Positions 28,233 through 39,220 of a stretch of 64,000 nt of DNA are shown here, piece by piece. Both the position numbers and the translations under genes were made by a program. The DNA is taken from assembly GCF_012222825.1 (NCBI RefSeq), contig NZ_CP038017.1, forward strand, positions 1,240,001 to 1,304,000, given 5' to 3'. The notes beneath the pieces were generated by a model, which did not search any database, was not told where the DNA came from, and saw only the letters and a program-made list of their open reading frames with translations. The stretch comes from Allofrancisella frigidaquae (lineage in GTDB: Bacteria; Pseudomonadota; Gammaproteobacteria; Francisellales; Francisellaceae). The stretch's first letter is position 1; each line of letters opens with the position of its first letter.

Positions 28233-29765
28233 ATGCAAGCAAATACACCCTCTCCTACCAAAAGCTTTTGGGGCCAAAAACGTACTATTGTTGCACTAGC
28301 GATAAGCTTGCTTGCTTTGGCAGAAATAATTGATTTAACAATTGTTGCTGTAGCCATACCACAGATCATGGGGGCTATTGGCGCAAACGTTGAAACTATA
28401 GCTGATGTGACTACCGTGTATATAGTTTCTGCGGCTATATTTATATTGCTATCTGGTTTAGTAATAGAGAAATATGGAATTAAACGTGTAGCGTTAGTTT
28501 CGTCTGTAGTTTTTGGTATCTCATCTATTATGTGTGGCTTATCTACATCGCTTACAGAGATGATTATTTTTAGGGCATTTCAAGGGATAGGTGGAGCATT
28601 TTTACCTTCTGTAGCTCAAACGTATATTTCAACAAACTTTAAAAATGATGAGTATAAAAAAATGATGACCATATATAGTATGGTTATTGTCATGGGACCT
28701 ATACTTGGACCTATACTTGGTGGAGCAATATGTGAAAATATGTCTTGGGAATGGATTTTTTATGTCAACGTGCCTTTATGTATAGTAGCTTTTGTTATCA
28801 TCTTATTTATGATGGAAACCACAGAAATTAAAAAGATGAAAATAGATTATACAAGTTTTAGTTTTATGGCGATAGGTGTAGGCTGCTTAGAATTTTTTAT
28901 TGATAATGGTAATACAAATGGTTGGTTTGATTCTATAGAAATGATTATCTTATTTGCTATATCTATAATATCATTAGGCTTTTTCATATGGCGAGGTTTA
29001 ATTTATTCCTCAGTAGTTAAATTTAGAATTTTTAAAAATATCAATTTTGTACTAGCATGCTTTTTATGCTTTACTTTCGTTTTACTATTTTCTGCAGCAA
29101 TGGCGTATCTACCTACTATGCTACAACAAGTATATGGCTATCCTGTCGATCTAGCTGGTTATATCACAGCTCCTAGAGGTGTTGCTGCTGTATTTGGTGC
29201 TGCGTTTACCCAAGCATACTTAGTTAAAAAAATAGGCGTAAGAAAAACGATAAGCTTAGGAATAATCACCTTTGGCATATCATGTATTATGCAAGCTCAT
29301 TTTTCAGCTACTCCTAATGAGTTATATATAGTAATAACCACTATAATACAAGGAGTTGGTATGATGATGTTTTTTATACCTTTTATGAGCATATTAGTTG
29401 TTGGTATCGCTGAAGAAGATATGGGAGATATGTCTGGCTCATTTAACTTTTTTAGAAACTTTGGTAGTTCTGTAGGAACAGCTTTTGTCGCTACATTTAT
29501 CTCTAGGAGCCAACAAACTAGCTTTCAGGAACTATCTCAAAATATATCTTCGCTGAATCAAAATTTTCAAGCTTGGAGCAGCAAACTTCCACTTTCAGAT
29601 TCTACTGTTATTGCTATGGCAAAACAGCAAGTAATACACCAAGGAAGCTTACTAAGCTATCTGAACTCTTTTTATGTAGTCGGTATACTTAGTCTTTTTT
29701 TAGCTGTTGTACCATTTTTATTAAAAGAACCTCCAGAAGACACCCACGCCATAGTGGCACATTAA
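28233..29765 (+). CDS. emrB: Multidrug efflux MFS transporter, EmrB type
   Basis: This is a 510-aa DHA2-type major facilitator protein with about 14 membrane helices. The family opening AEIIDLTIVAVAIPQIMGAI (about residues 28-47), motif A-like VIEKYGIKRV, RAFQGIGGAFLPS and the motif C-like VMGPILGPILGGAI are seen. With EmrA and an outer-membrane factor it would expel toxic compounds. It leads a three-gene unit with emrA 27 bp downstream. Confidence 0.88.
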   Translation: MQANTPSPTKSFWGQKRTIVALAISLLALAEIIDLTIVAVAIPQIMGAIGANVETIADVTTVYIVSAAIFILLSGLVIEKYGIKRVALVSSVVFGISSIMCGLSTSLTEMIIFRAFQGIGGAFLPSVAQTYISTNFKNDEYKKMMTIYSMVIVMGPILGPILGGAICENMSWEWIFYVNVPLCIVAFVIILFMMETTEIKKMKIDYTSFSFMAIGVGCLEFFIDNGNTNGWFDSIEMIILFAISIISLGFFIWRGLIYSSVVKFRIFKNINFVLACFLCFTFVLLFSAAMAYLPTMLQQVYGYPVDLAGYITAPRGVAAVFGAAFTQAYLVKKIGVRKTISLGIITFGISCIMQAHFSATPNELYIVITTIIQGVGMMMFFIPFMSILVVGIAEEDMGDMSGSFNFFRNFGSSVGTAFVATFISRSQQTSFQELSQNISSLNQNFQAWSSKLPLSDSTVIAMAKQQVIHQGSLLSYLNSFYVVGILSLFLAVVPFLLKEPPEDTHAIVAH

Positions 29766-29792
29766 ATTAATTAGTATAATAAGGTTAATAAA

Positions 29793-30809
29793 ATGTCAGA
29801 AACTAAAGATAATAAAGCCCACCAAGATAATAAAACAACAAAGTTCTCACCAAAAAAAATTGCTATTGGTATCAGCATTATGGTAGTTACAGGTTTTAGT
29901 ATATATGGGTATTATATGTATAATAAAATATATCCTAGCACAGATAACGCCTACGTTGATGCTAATGTCATAAATATATCTGCTAAAGTTGGAGGATATA
30001 TAGAAAAAGTGTATGTTCAAAATAACCAATATGTGCATAAAGGTGATAAGTTAATTCAAATTGACCCTACTGATTACCAACTTAAGGTTTCCCAAGCTAA
30101 TGCCAGTTTGATTCAAGCAAAAGGACAATTAGCTGTAGCAAACGAGCAAGTATCTATAGCAAAATCAAACCTTATAAAGACAAAGGCCTCTCTTGAAACT
30201 GCAACAAGTATGGCTGATAGATACGTTGAGCTTTATAATGAAGATGCTGGATCTTTACAAGACGCTCAAAAGTATACTGACCAACGCGTACAAGCAGAAA
30301 AAGCATCTGACCAAGCCTTTTCATCTTTAAAACAAGCCTTACTTCAAGTCGAGATAGCTAAAGCTCAAGTACACTCTGCTCAAGTAAATTCCGAAAACGC
30401 CAACTTAAACTTAGGATATACAACACTTACAGCTCCTTCTAATGGTTATGTTTCTAACTTAAAAATATACAAAGGACAGCTTATATCTCCAGGCCAACCC
30501 TTATTTGGTTTTATTGACAATAAAAAATGGTGGATAAATGCTAACTTTAAAGAAACAGACCTTGATAGAATCAAAGCTGGACAAAAAGTGAAAGTTAAAC
30601 TAGACATGTATAGCCATATATATACTGGAAAAGTTGATAGTTTAAGTTACGCCACAGGCTCTGTCTTTTCACTACTACCTCCAGAAAACGCTACTGGGAA
30701 TTGGGTGAAAGTTACCCAACGCTTTCCTGTTAAGATAGTATTAAAAGATGATCCTAATTACCCTTTAAGAGTTGGCGCAAGTGCAACTGTAAAAATTAAT
30801 ACTTTATAG
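29793..30809 (+). CDS. emrA: Membrane-fusion (adaptor) protein, EmrA type
   Basis: This 338-aa protein has a lysine-rich N-terminus and one membrane helix (IAIGISIMVVTGFSIYGYYM, about residues 24-43). TDNAYVDANVINISAKVGGY and VQNNQYVHKGDKLIQIDP (lipoyl-type half motifs), a long coiled-coil hairpin (about 95-200) and a beta-barrel with TTLTAPSNGYVSN follow. It bridges the EmrB pump and the outer-membrane channel in the periplasm. AAGG precedes the ATG. Confidence 0.9.
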   Translation: MSETKDNKAHQDNKTTKFSPKKIAIGISIMVVTGFSIYGYYMYNKIYPSTDNAYVDANVINISAKVGGYIEKVYVQNNQYVHKGDKLIQIDPTDYQLKVSQANASLIQAKGQLAVANEQVSIAKSNLIKTKASLETATSMADRYVELYNEDAGSLQDAQKYTDQRVQAEKASDQAFSSLKQALLQVEIAKAQVHSAQVNSENANLNLGYTTLTAPSNGYVSNLKIYKGQLISPGQPLFGFIDNKKWWINANFKETDLDRIKAGQKVKVKLDMYSHIYTGKVDSLSYATGSVFSLLPPENATGNWVKVTQRFPVKIVLKDDPNYPLRVGASATVKINTL

Positions 30810-30821
30810 GTGAAAACTATT

Positions 30822-32294
30822 ATGTTAAAAAAAATTACACTACCTATAATTTTAATTACAACTACTTTAGTTACATCTAGCTGCAGCTTCTTTAGCCCTA
30901 AGTATGAAAAACCAGAGATAGAGGTGCCTGCCCTTTGGAACAGTCAAAATAAAGGCATTGATAATACAAAGGATTGGGATCTAACAAGTCTAGCATGGTG
31001 GCGTGAATTTAATGACCCTGTATTAAACAGTCTTATTACCACAGCATTAAAAGATAACAATAGTCTACAAGTCTCAATAGGCAATATTCTTCAAGCAAAC
31101 GCAGAAATAAACAAAGCTAACTATGGTTGGCTACCTACAGCTAGTGTTGGTGGAGGCGGGTTTATTGCCCAAACATTCGATACCAATTCCAGTACTAATA
31201 TTCCTAATTTAAACATCCCTAGATCGACTCTAGCTGGTGGTAGTCTTGTGGGTATAATTCCAAGCTACACTATCAACATAGCTAGACAATTTAAACTAGG
31301 CGAAATCTCCAGGTTTAGCAAAAGTATGCAAGAAAATATCAAAAATGCTACTCGTCTTTCTATAATTAGCCAAGTCAGTGCAGCTTATTTTTCATTACTT
31401 ACAGCACAAGAACAACTTAAACTACAATCACAAATGGTAAACCAGTTAGAGCTACTTTATCGTTATGCTAATGCTCAGCATAAACTAGGCGCTAATTCCC
31501 CTATGCTGTCTGAATTAATTAAGCAGCAATTAGAATCTGAAAAAGGTAAAGTTGCTATCATAAACAATGATATAGTGCACTTTCAAAATACCCTTAAAAT
31601 ACTGCTAGGTAAAAATCCTGGAAAAATTACTATATCACGAAATTTTAATGATATAAACGCTGACGTTAAAGTCCCAGTCAATATGCCTTCTCAGGTTTTA
31701 GAAAATCGTCCTGACATAGCTATAGCTGAATACAAACTTAAAACAGCTAATGCAAATATTGGTTTAGCAAGATCACAATTTTTCCCTAGCATAGATCTAA
31801 CAGGAACTTTTGGTAATGCAACTTTAGCTTTAGGTGAATTAGCAACTATGAACGCTTGGGCTTGGGCGGCCCAAGCAGTTTCTGCTGTACCTATATTTAA
31901 CATGAGCATTTTAGCTGATAGTGACAAAGCTAAAGCACAATTTTACCAAGGGTATTATGATTATATCTCCACACTTCAAAAAGCATTCCAAGATGTTGAT
32001 GATAGTCTGTCTGAAAGAGCCGCAAATAACACAAATTTCAACAAACAAAAACTTTCTTTGGAATCTACTAGAAAACAACAAAGTATACTTTATAAACAGT
32101 ACCAGAATGGCGCTATTAGTAAAGCTCAATTGACAGGAATCGCCTTGAATATCCTTAATCAACAAATGCAAACAAATCAAGCTAAACTAAAATCTCTAAT
32201 TAGTGTAGTTAATCTTTATCAAGCTTTAGGTAGTGGTTACAATGTTGATAACTATAGCGACCCTAATTATAACAATCCGGCCTTTGACAAATAG
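30822..32294 (+). CDS. Outer-membrane efflux lipoprotein, NodT/TolC family
   Basis: This 490-aa protein has a lipoprotein signal with lipobox VTSSC (Cys about residue 21). Two TolC-type repeats follow, each with the helical pattern seen in NSLQVSIGNILQANAEINKANYG and RPDIAIAEYKLKTANANIGL. It forms the outer-membrane exit duct for EmrAB. A GTG at 30810 is in frame, but AGGTG before the ATG at 30822 fits better. It completes the efflux operon; MITE copy B lies about 80 bp downstream. Confidence 0.87.
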   Translation: MLKKITLPIILITTTLVTSSCSFFSPKYEKPEIEVPALWNSQNKGIDNTKDWDLTSLAWWREFNDPVLNSLITTALKDNNSLQVSIGNILQANAEINKANYGWLPTASVGGGGFIAQTFDTNSSTNIPNLNIPRSTLAGGSLVGIIPSYTINIARQFKLGEISRFSKSMQENIKNATRLSIISQVSAAYFSLLTAQEQLKLQSQMVNQLELLYRYANAQHKLGANSPMLSELIKQQLESEKGKVAIINNDIVHFQNTLKILLGKNPGKITISRNFNDINADVKVPVNMPSQVLENRPDIAIAEYKLKTANANIGLARSQFFPSIDLTGTFGNATLALGELATMNAWAWAAQAVSAVPIFNMSILADSDKAKAQFYQGYYDYISTLQKAFQDVDDSLSERAANNTNFNKQKLSLESTRKQQSILYKQYQNGAISKAQLTGIALNILNQQMQTNQAKLKSLISVVNLYQALGSGYNVDNYSDPNYNNPAFDK

Positions 32295-32372
32295 TGATTA
32301 AGGAGGCAATAATAGCTACTAGCATAATCACGCGCTCATCACAAAATAAGGGTGGCTGTCTAATAAGGTTCA

Positions 32373-32510
32373 GGGACTGTAGAAAGCTGAAATTAGGCAA
32401 ATAATAAGGCAAAAATATTTGAAAAAGCACAGTTTACATGTAGTAAATGAGCATTTTGAGAATATTTTTAACACAATTAGTGTTGTACAATTTTAGTTTC
32501 CAACGGTTCC
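32373..32510. mobile_element. MITE-like element, copy B (138 bp)
   Basis: This copy has the same architecture as that at 22361: ends GGGACTGTAGAAAGCTG and, on the other strand, GGAACCGTTGGAAACTA. The core GGCAAAAATATT...AAAAAGCAC is shared, as is GTAAATG...GAATATTTTTAAC. The flanking 5-mers are GTTCA (32368-32372) and ATTCA (32511-32515), matching at four of five positions as expected for an old target duplication. The right flank overlaps the stop codon of the neighbouring hypothetical gene. Confidence 0.7.
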
Positions 32511-32512
32511 AT

Positions 32513-33034
32513 TCATGGAAGTCTAAAGTTTAGGATAGAAAATTTATCATAAAATTTTTCATAAGTGTATGGCTTATTAATAACTGATTTTACTGAAGTA
32601 GACAGATGATGTATATCTTCGAACCTAGAATCCTTCTCAAGATATTTTTTATAGGAGATTGCAATTCTAGAGTTAGCATTATGCGATAACATTTGAAATT
32701 CAGCAACGTCCCATAAATAATACACTATATTCTGGCCATCACAAAAACTTATGTTATAGCATATATCGTTTGTATCTTCACGCATCATAAGATCAATTTC
32801 TATCCTTCTTCCATTTATATTTTGGATCCCTAAGGAAGCTTTTGGAGTAATAAATTTTTTTCTTTCGTTCAGTTTCACCTCCTCGTATCTAAACCATTTC
32901 CCCTGATGCAATATAATATCGGCAGATGGAATTTTTAGTTTACAAAAAATAGTGTCTTTATCTTTTTGGAATTCCACTTTTTTGAATTTTTGAATCAAAT
33001 CTTCCCTAGCTTTCAAAAACTTATTAGATTGCAT
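32513..33034 (-). CDS. Hypothetical protein, 173 aa
   Basis: I do not recognise this protein. The ATG at 33034 has GGAGA about 9 nt upstream, so it is preferred over the in-frame ATG at 33070. The product is charged and probably soluble, with no signal peptide. It contains a beta-rich middle (RRIEIDLMMREDTNDICYNI, FCDGQNIVYYLWDVAEF) and an aromatic C-terminus ending ILNFRLP. Its TGA lies inside the putative 5-bp target duplication of MITE copy B, so the original C-terminus may have been altered. It stands alone between the efflux operon and the NAD genes. Confidence 0.6.
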   Translation of the reverse strand: MQSNKFLKAREDLIQKFKKVEFQKDKDTIFCKLKIPSADIILHQGKWFRYEEVKLNERKKFITPKASLGIQNINGRRIEIDLMMREDTNDICYNISFCDGQNIVYYLWDVAEFQMLSHNANSRIAISYKKYLEKDSRFEDIHHLSTSVKSVINKPYTYEKFYDKFSILNFRLP

Positions 33035-33398
33035 TATAAAGTTCTCCTTATCTCTACTTGGTCCTATCAATTAGTTTTACATAAACAATCATATATATTA
33101 AAAATTTGTTTTACCTAAAACTAAAATATTATTTATATATTAAACACCAATAAAATTTATTTATCAATATAATATATATTAAAACTATATTATAATATTT
33201 CGCAATAAATTAACTTAATAGTAAACATAAAACTTAAGAGCATTTCGGAACTGATATAAACATTGAGAATATAATCTAGCTTTTAGAAAATTATCGCATA
33301 TAGAGCCTGTTGCTTAAATAGTTGTTTTAAACAATATACTTCGGTGTCGCTAGTGGGCTATAATAAACAATAATTTTCTATTTATACTTCTAAATTAT
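33035..33398. other. 364-bp AT-rich intergenic stretch
   Basis: No gene is supported here. The left two thirds is almost pure A/T with short palindromic runs (for example ATATATT blocks at 33165-33200). The right end has CTATAATAA at about 33357-33365, a plausible -10 for the following gene but without a convincing -35. It probably contains the divergent promoters of the flanking genes. Confidence 0.4.
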
Positions 33399-34496
33399 AT
33401 GAAAGATTGTGAATTTATACTCAAGCAAAATGGTAAGATAAGTAGGCTTACTGATAAAACTTTTAATTTTGATAAGCAAATCGAAGAAGGATTTTATTCT
33501 GCTAAATATTTTTTAAAAACTCAACAAATCTTAGAGCAGCAACCCTTTTCTACTATTGTATTATTGCAATTTTTTCAACGTAAAGAAAAAGCTATACTTT
33601 GCGGCGTGGACGAATCTTTAGCTTTAATTCAAAAGTTTGCTAAAAATTATGATAAATTAGAAATCAAAGCTTTACACGATGGTGATGAAATATCAGCTTT
33701 TGAGCCAGTATTAACAATAAAAGGTGAATATAAAGACTTTGGGTTTCTTGAGGGTATAATTGATGGGATATTAGCTCGCAGAACTAGTCTAGCTACTAAT
33801 GCTTCTGATCTTGCAAATTTACTTAACGGTGATCAAGAAATAATTTTCATGGGTGACCGAGAAGACATATACACAACCCAATCAGGCGATGGTTATGCTG
33901 TAAATATTGGTGGAATAAAAAAAGTAGCTACCGATGCTATGGGTGCCTGGACTGGTATCAACGGTATAGGAACTATGCCACACGCCTTAATTCAAAACTT
34001 TAACGGTGATTTAGTAAAAGCTTGCCAAGCTTATGTAAACACCTTTCCAACTGAACCTTTAATAGCTCTTGTAGATTACAATAATGACGTAGTTATAGAT
34101 TCACTAAAAGTAGCTCACCAGTTTGGTCAAAAGCTTGCTGCTGTAAGAGTTGATACTTCACCAACCATGGTTGACAAGTATTTTCTAAGAAATTCTGAGA
34201 AAATGGGCAGCTTTGATCCACGTGGAGTAAATTCAGAGCTTATAAAAGTTTTACGTAAATCACTCGATAAAGAAGGTTTTCACAATGTAAAAATAATAGC
34301 CTCTGGCAACTTTGATCACGAAAAAATCAAACAGTTTCAGAATGATGCTACTCCTGTTGATATATATGGCGTTGGTAGTTCACTTTTAAAAGTAAAGATA
34401 GGTTTTACAGGTGACTGTGTAGAGCTAAACGGTAAACCCCAAGCAAAATTAGGTCGCAAAAAATTAGATTCAAGTAGATTAACTTTAGTAAAATAG
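33399..34496 (+). CDS. pncB: Nicotinate phosphoribosyltransferase-family enzyme
   Basis: The 365-aa product matches the nicotinate/nicotinamide phosphoribosyltransferase family: GDEISAFEPVLTIKGEY and LEGIIDGILARRTSLATNA near residues 92-135, then IGTMPHALIQNFNGD, VDTSPTM and the phosphate-binding VDIYGVGSSLL. It would attach nicotinate (or nicotinamide) to PRPP to make the mononucleotide. It lies 9 bp before nadE, so the pair probably forms an NAD salvage operon. Which base it uses cannot be settled by eye. Confidence 0.8.
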   Translation: MKDCEFILKQNGKISRLTDKTFNFDKQIEEGFYSAKYFLKTQQILEQQPFSTIVLLQFFQRKEKAILCGVDESLALIQKFAKNYDKLEIKALHDGDEISAFEPVLTIKGEYKDFGFLEGIIDGILARRTSLATNASDLANLLNGDQEIIFMGDREDIYTTQSGDGYAVNIGGIKKVATDAMGAWTGINGIGTMPHALIQNFNGDLVKACQAYVNTFPTEPLIALVDYNNDVVIDSLKVAHQFGQKLAAVRVDTSPTMVDKYFLRNSEKMGSFDPRGVNSELIKVLRKSLDKEGFHNVKIIASGNFDHEKIKQFQNDATPVDIYGVGSSLLKVKIGFTGDCVELNGKPQAKLGRKKLDSSRLTLVK

Positions 34497-34505
34497 GGCT
34501 TAAAC

Positions 34506-35255
34506 ATGAATATAGTAAAAGATTTCAATCCTACAGAATATTCAGAAAAACTTGTACAGTGGCTCACGGATACTTGTATAAACTATCCTGCTGAAGGTTT
34601 TGTAATTGGTATAAGCGGAGGTATAGATTCTGCAGTATGTGCATCACTTTTAGTCAAAACTGATCTTCCGGTAACAGCTTTAATAATGCCATCAGAAAAC
34701 AATCCAGAACAAGATATAATAGATGCTTTAGAACTTATAAATAAATTAAAAATTCCATATCATATAATCCCAATCCAACCAGTTTATGAAAGTTTTCTAC
34801 AATCTACACAAGTATTTACAAATTCACAGAATGATAGACAAAATGTCATAAAAGGTAATGCTCAAGCTCGTTTTAGAATGATGTATTTATATGCTTATGC
34901 CCAACAAAATAACCGTATAGTAGTTGGAACAGATAATGCTTGTGAATGGTATATGGGTTATTTTACTAAATTTGGTGATGGAGCTGCTGATATACTACCA
35001 TTGATAAACCTTAAAAAATCTCAAGTGTTTGAATTAGGTAAATACTTAGATGTTCCAGCAAATATCCTAACTAAGGCGCCTTCTGCTGGTCTTTGGCAAG
35101 GCCAAACAGATGAAGATGAAATGGGAGTTACTTATCAGGAAATAGATAGTTTTCTCGACGGTAAAGAAATATCACCAGCAGCACTTGAAAAAATAAGCTA
35201 TTGGCATAATCGCTCTCACCATAAAAGAAGAATGGCTTTAATACCAAATTTCTAA
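34506..35255 (+). CDS. nadE: NadE-family ammonia-dependent amidotransferase (NAD or NMN synthetase)
   Basis: This 249-aa enzyme has the pyrophosphatase P-loop IGISGGIDSAV (about residues 32-42), GNAQARFRMMYLYAYAQ, VVGTDNACEWYMGYFTKFGDGAADI and APSAGLWQGQTDEDEMG. There is no N-terminal glutaminase domain, so it uses ammonia. In Francisella tularensis a NadE homologue is known to act preferentially as NMN synthetase on nicotinate mononucleotide; whether this protein does so is inferred from the taxonomic context only. It is directly downstream of the phosphoribosyltransferase gene. Confidence 0.88.
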   Translation: MNIVKDFNPTEYSEKLVQWLTDTCINYPAEGFVIGISGGIDSAVCASLLVKTDLPVTALIMPSENNPEQDIIDALELINKLKIPYHIIPIQPVYESFLQSTQVFTNSQNDRQNVIKGNAQARFRMMYLYAYAQQNNRIVVGTDNACEWYMGYFTKFGDGAADILPLINLKKSQVFELGKYLDVPANILTKAPSAGLWQGQTDEDEMGVTYQEIDSFLDGKEISPAALEKISYWHNRSHHKRRMALIPNF

Positions 35256-35283
35256 TCAAACTCTAAAATTAAACTTTTAATTT

Positions 35284-36408
35284 CTACTCAAAAAATTTCT
35301 TAGCATAGTCTTTAACATTATCAAACCAAGATTTGCTTTTTGGTGAATGTTTACTTTCATAATCTTCACCTAAACTCTCAGCAAATTTTTTGAGTAACTC
35401 TTTTTGCTCGGAGTTAAGACTCACAGGAGTTTCAACCACCACTTTACAAAGCAAATCTCCTCTTCTATGCCCACGAAGAGACTTCATTCCCTTTTCTCTT
35501 AAACGAAAAACCTTATCAGTTTGAGTCTCTGGCATCACTTTAAGCTTAACTTCTCCATCTAAAGTCGGGACTTTAATCTCCCCACCTAAGCAAGCTGTAG
35601 TGAAACTAATCGGCATCTCACAATATAGGTTAATATCTCTTCTTTCAAAAATACTATGTTGTTTTATGATAATTTGGACAAATAGATCACCATTCATAGC
35701 ACCAGTTGACCCAGCATCGCCCTCACCTGGTAATCTTATTCTATCTCCATTATCAACACCTTCTGGTATTTTAACTTTTAGTGTTTTATGTTTTTTAACT
35801 TTCCCTGAACCATAACAATCATCACAAGGATCAGCAACACTAGATCCACTACCGTTACACACAGGACAAGTTTGTTCAAAAGCAAAGAAACCTTGCTGTC
35901 TACGGATAGTACCTTGACCATGACAAGCATGACATGTCGCTTTAGATTTAGTTTTAGATCCTGTACCATCACAACTCTCACAAGTTGACATCCTTGGAAT
36001 AGTTATTTCTTTTTCTACTCCTAAAAATGCCTCTTCTAGAGTTATTTCTAAGGTATACTCTAAATCACTACCTCTAGACTGGCGTGTTCTACTTGACCCG
36101 CGAGCAGAACCTCCACCAAAGAAAGTATCAAATATATCCTCAAAACTACCAAAGCCTCCAGCAGAGCCATTTCCTGCTTGCTGGTTAACCCCAGCGTGAC
36201 CAAACTGATCATATCTAGATCTTTTTTGCTTATCACTTAATACTTCATAAGCTTCTGAAATTTCTTTAAATTTCACTTCTGCTTGTTTATCACCAGGATT
36301 CCTATCAGGATGATATTTCATTGCTAATTTTCGATAAGACCTCTTTATTTCAGTGATATCTGCTGTCTTTGAAACATTAAGTATTTCGTAGTAACATCTC
36401 TGTTGCAT
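35284..36408 (-). CDS. dnaJ: Chaperone protein DnaJ
   Basis: This full-length type I Hsp40 (374 aa) stimulates DnaK ATPase. The J-domain has HPD at residues 33-35 and is followed by a Gly/Phe linker ([20 protein letters not shown]). A zinc-binding domain with four CxxCxGxG repeats ([32 protein letters not shown]) and the C-terminal substrate domain complete it. The frame is open 21 codons further upstream; the ATG at 36408 gives the normal start. It lies 88 bp after dnaK. Confidence 0.96.
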   Translation of the reverse strand: MQQRCYYEILNVSKTADITEIKRSYRKLAMKYHPDRNPGDKQAEVKFKEISEAYEVLSDKQKRSRYDQFGHAGVNQQAGNGSAGGFGSFEDIFDTFFGGGSARGSSRTRQSRGSDLEYTLEITLEEAFLGVEKEITIPRMSTCESCDGTGSKTKSKATCHACHGQGTIRRQQGFFAFEQTCPVCNGSGSSVADPCDDCYGSGKVKKHKTLKVKIPEGVDNGDRIRLPGEGDAGSTGAMNGDLFVQIIIKQHSIFERRDINLYCEMPISFTTACLGGEIKVPTLDGEVKLKVMPETQTDKVFRLREKGMKSLRGHRRGDLLCKVVVETPVSLNSEQKELLKKFAESLGEDYESKHSPKSKSWFDNVKDYAKKFFE

Positions 36409-36496
36409 AATATTATAACCAATAAAAAATTTAGGAAAATTATACCAAATAGAAAAGTGTGGATAAACCACACTTTATTGATCGTTAAAGGTTTAA

Positions 36497-38425
<1,929 letters not shown>

Positions 38426-38485
38426 TTTATTCTCCTATTTTTCATTTTCTTTTTTTTAAAAAACATACCATAAACTTATCTAATA

Positions 38486-38514
38486 AATATGGTAGTTCTA
38501 ATCAGTTTTTCAAG
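38486..38514 (-). promoter_or_regulatory. Heat-shock (sigma-32-type) promoter upstream of dnaK
   Basis: On the minus strand, CTTGAA (38509-38514) and ACCATATT (38486-38493) are 15 bp apart, close to the RpoH consensus CTTGAA-N13-17-CCCATnT. It lies in the grpE-dnaK gap about 60 bp upstream of the dnaK ATG. Confidence 0.6.
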
Positions 38515-38522
38515 AAGATTTT

Positions 38523-39098
38523 TTAATTTTTTACCACTATCACTTTAGCAGCTCTAATAACTCGGCCATTTAATAAATAACCCTTTTGAAACACTTCAAA
38601 AACAGTATCATTTTCAAACTCTGGGTTAGGAATCATAGCCATTGCCTCATGCATATTCGGGTCAAACTTTTCACCTACCGGGTCTACCTCCTCCAGACCA
38701 TTTTTCTTAAGTGCATCTACAAAGATCTTTGCTGTTAACTCTACACCATCTTTCATAGCGATAGCTTCTTCCAACTTAACTTCATGCTTAAGAGCTTGCT
38801 CTATACTATCCATAACAGGCAAAAGCTCTTTTGCAAACTTTTCAATACCGAACTTGCGAACATTTTGAACATCTCTTTCTGCTCTTTTACGTGTATTCTC
38901 AGCTTCTGCCTTAGCTCTTAAGACTTCCTCTTTCATAGCATCACAAGTTTCTTCAAGTTCTTTAATAGTATCTTTTGACTTTTCTAACTGTTCTTCTATA
39001 GACAATTCATGAACAGCCCTACTAGAAGGTTTTTGCTCCATTTCTTTGTCGGTGTCAAAGTTTTTATCTTCTATTTGATTTTTTTCTTCTTTACCCAT
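38523..39098 (-). CDS. grpE: Nucleotide exchange factor GrpE
   Basis: GrpE (191 aa) releases ADP from DnaK. It has a long N-terminal coiled coil (LEKSKDTIKELEETCDAM through ENTRKRAERDVQNVRKFGIE, about residues 35-95). The C-terminal beta domain carries VGEKFDPNMHEAM and QKGYLLNGRVIRAAKVIV. It heads the heat-shock group grpE-dnaK-dnaJ on the minus strand, with its own sigma-32-type promoter. Confidence 0.96.
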   Translation of the reverse strand: MGKEEKNQIEDKNFDTDKEMEQKPSSRAVHELSIEEQLEKSKDTIKELEETCDAMKEEVLRAKAEAENTRKRAERDVQNVRKFGIEKFAKELLPVMDSIEQALKHEVKLEEAIAMKDGVELTAKIFVDALKKNGLEEVDPVGEKFDPNMHEAMAMIPNPEFENDTVFEVFQKGYLLNGRVIRAAKVIVVKN

Positions 39099-39154
39099 AA
39101 AACAACCTTTTATTTTAATCCCGTTAATACTACAATTTGTTAGATGTTTTAAAC

Positions 39155-39181
39155 ATAATGGTTATTTCTATCATTTTCAAG
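39155..39181 (-). promoter_or_regulatory. Heat-shock (sigma-32-type) promoter upstream of grpE
   Basis: On the minus strand CTTGAA (39176-39181) is followed after 14 bp by CCATTAT (39155-39161), an excellent RpoH-type arrangement that matches the one before dnaK. The start site would lie about 50 bp upstream of the grpE ATG. It overlaps the spurious 5' extension of the mltA frame, supporting the shorter mltA. Confidence 0.65.
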
Positions 39182-39220
39182 AAATTATTAGTATTTTTTA
39201 AATATGAGCGCTCAAAAACA

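Noticed and set aside
22361-32510. Composite transposon made of the two MITEs and the 10 kb between them
   Set aside because: Each copy has its own flanking short direct repeat, which indicates independent insertions, and the genes between look like ordinary chromosome.
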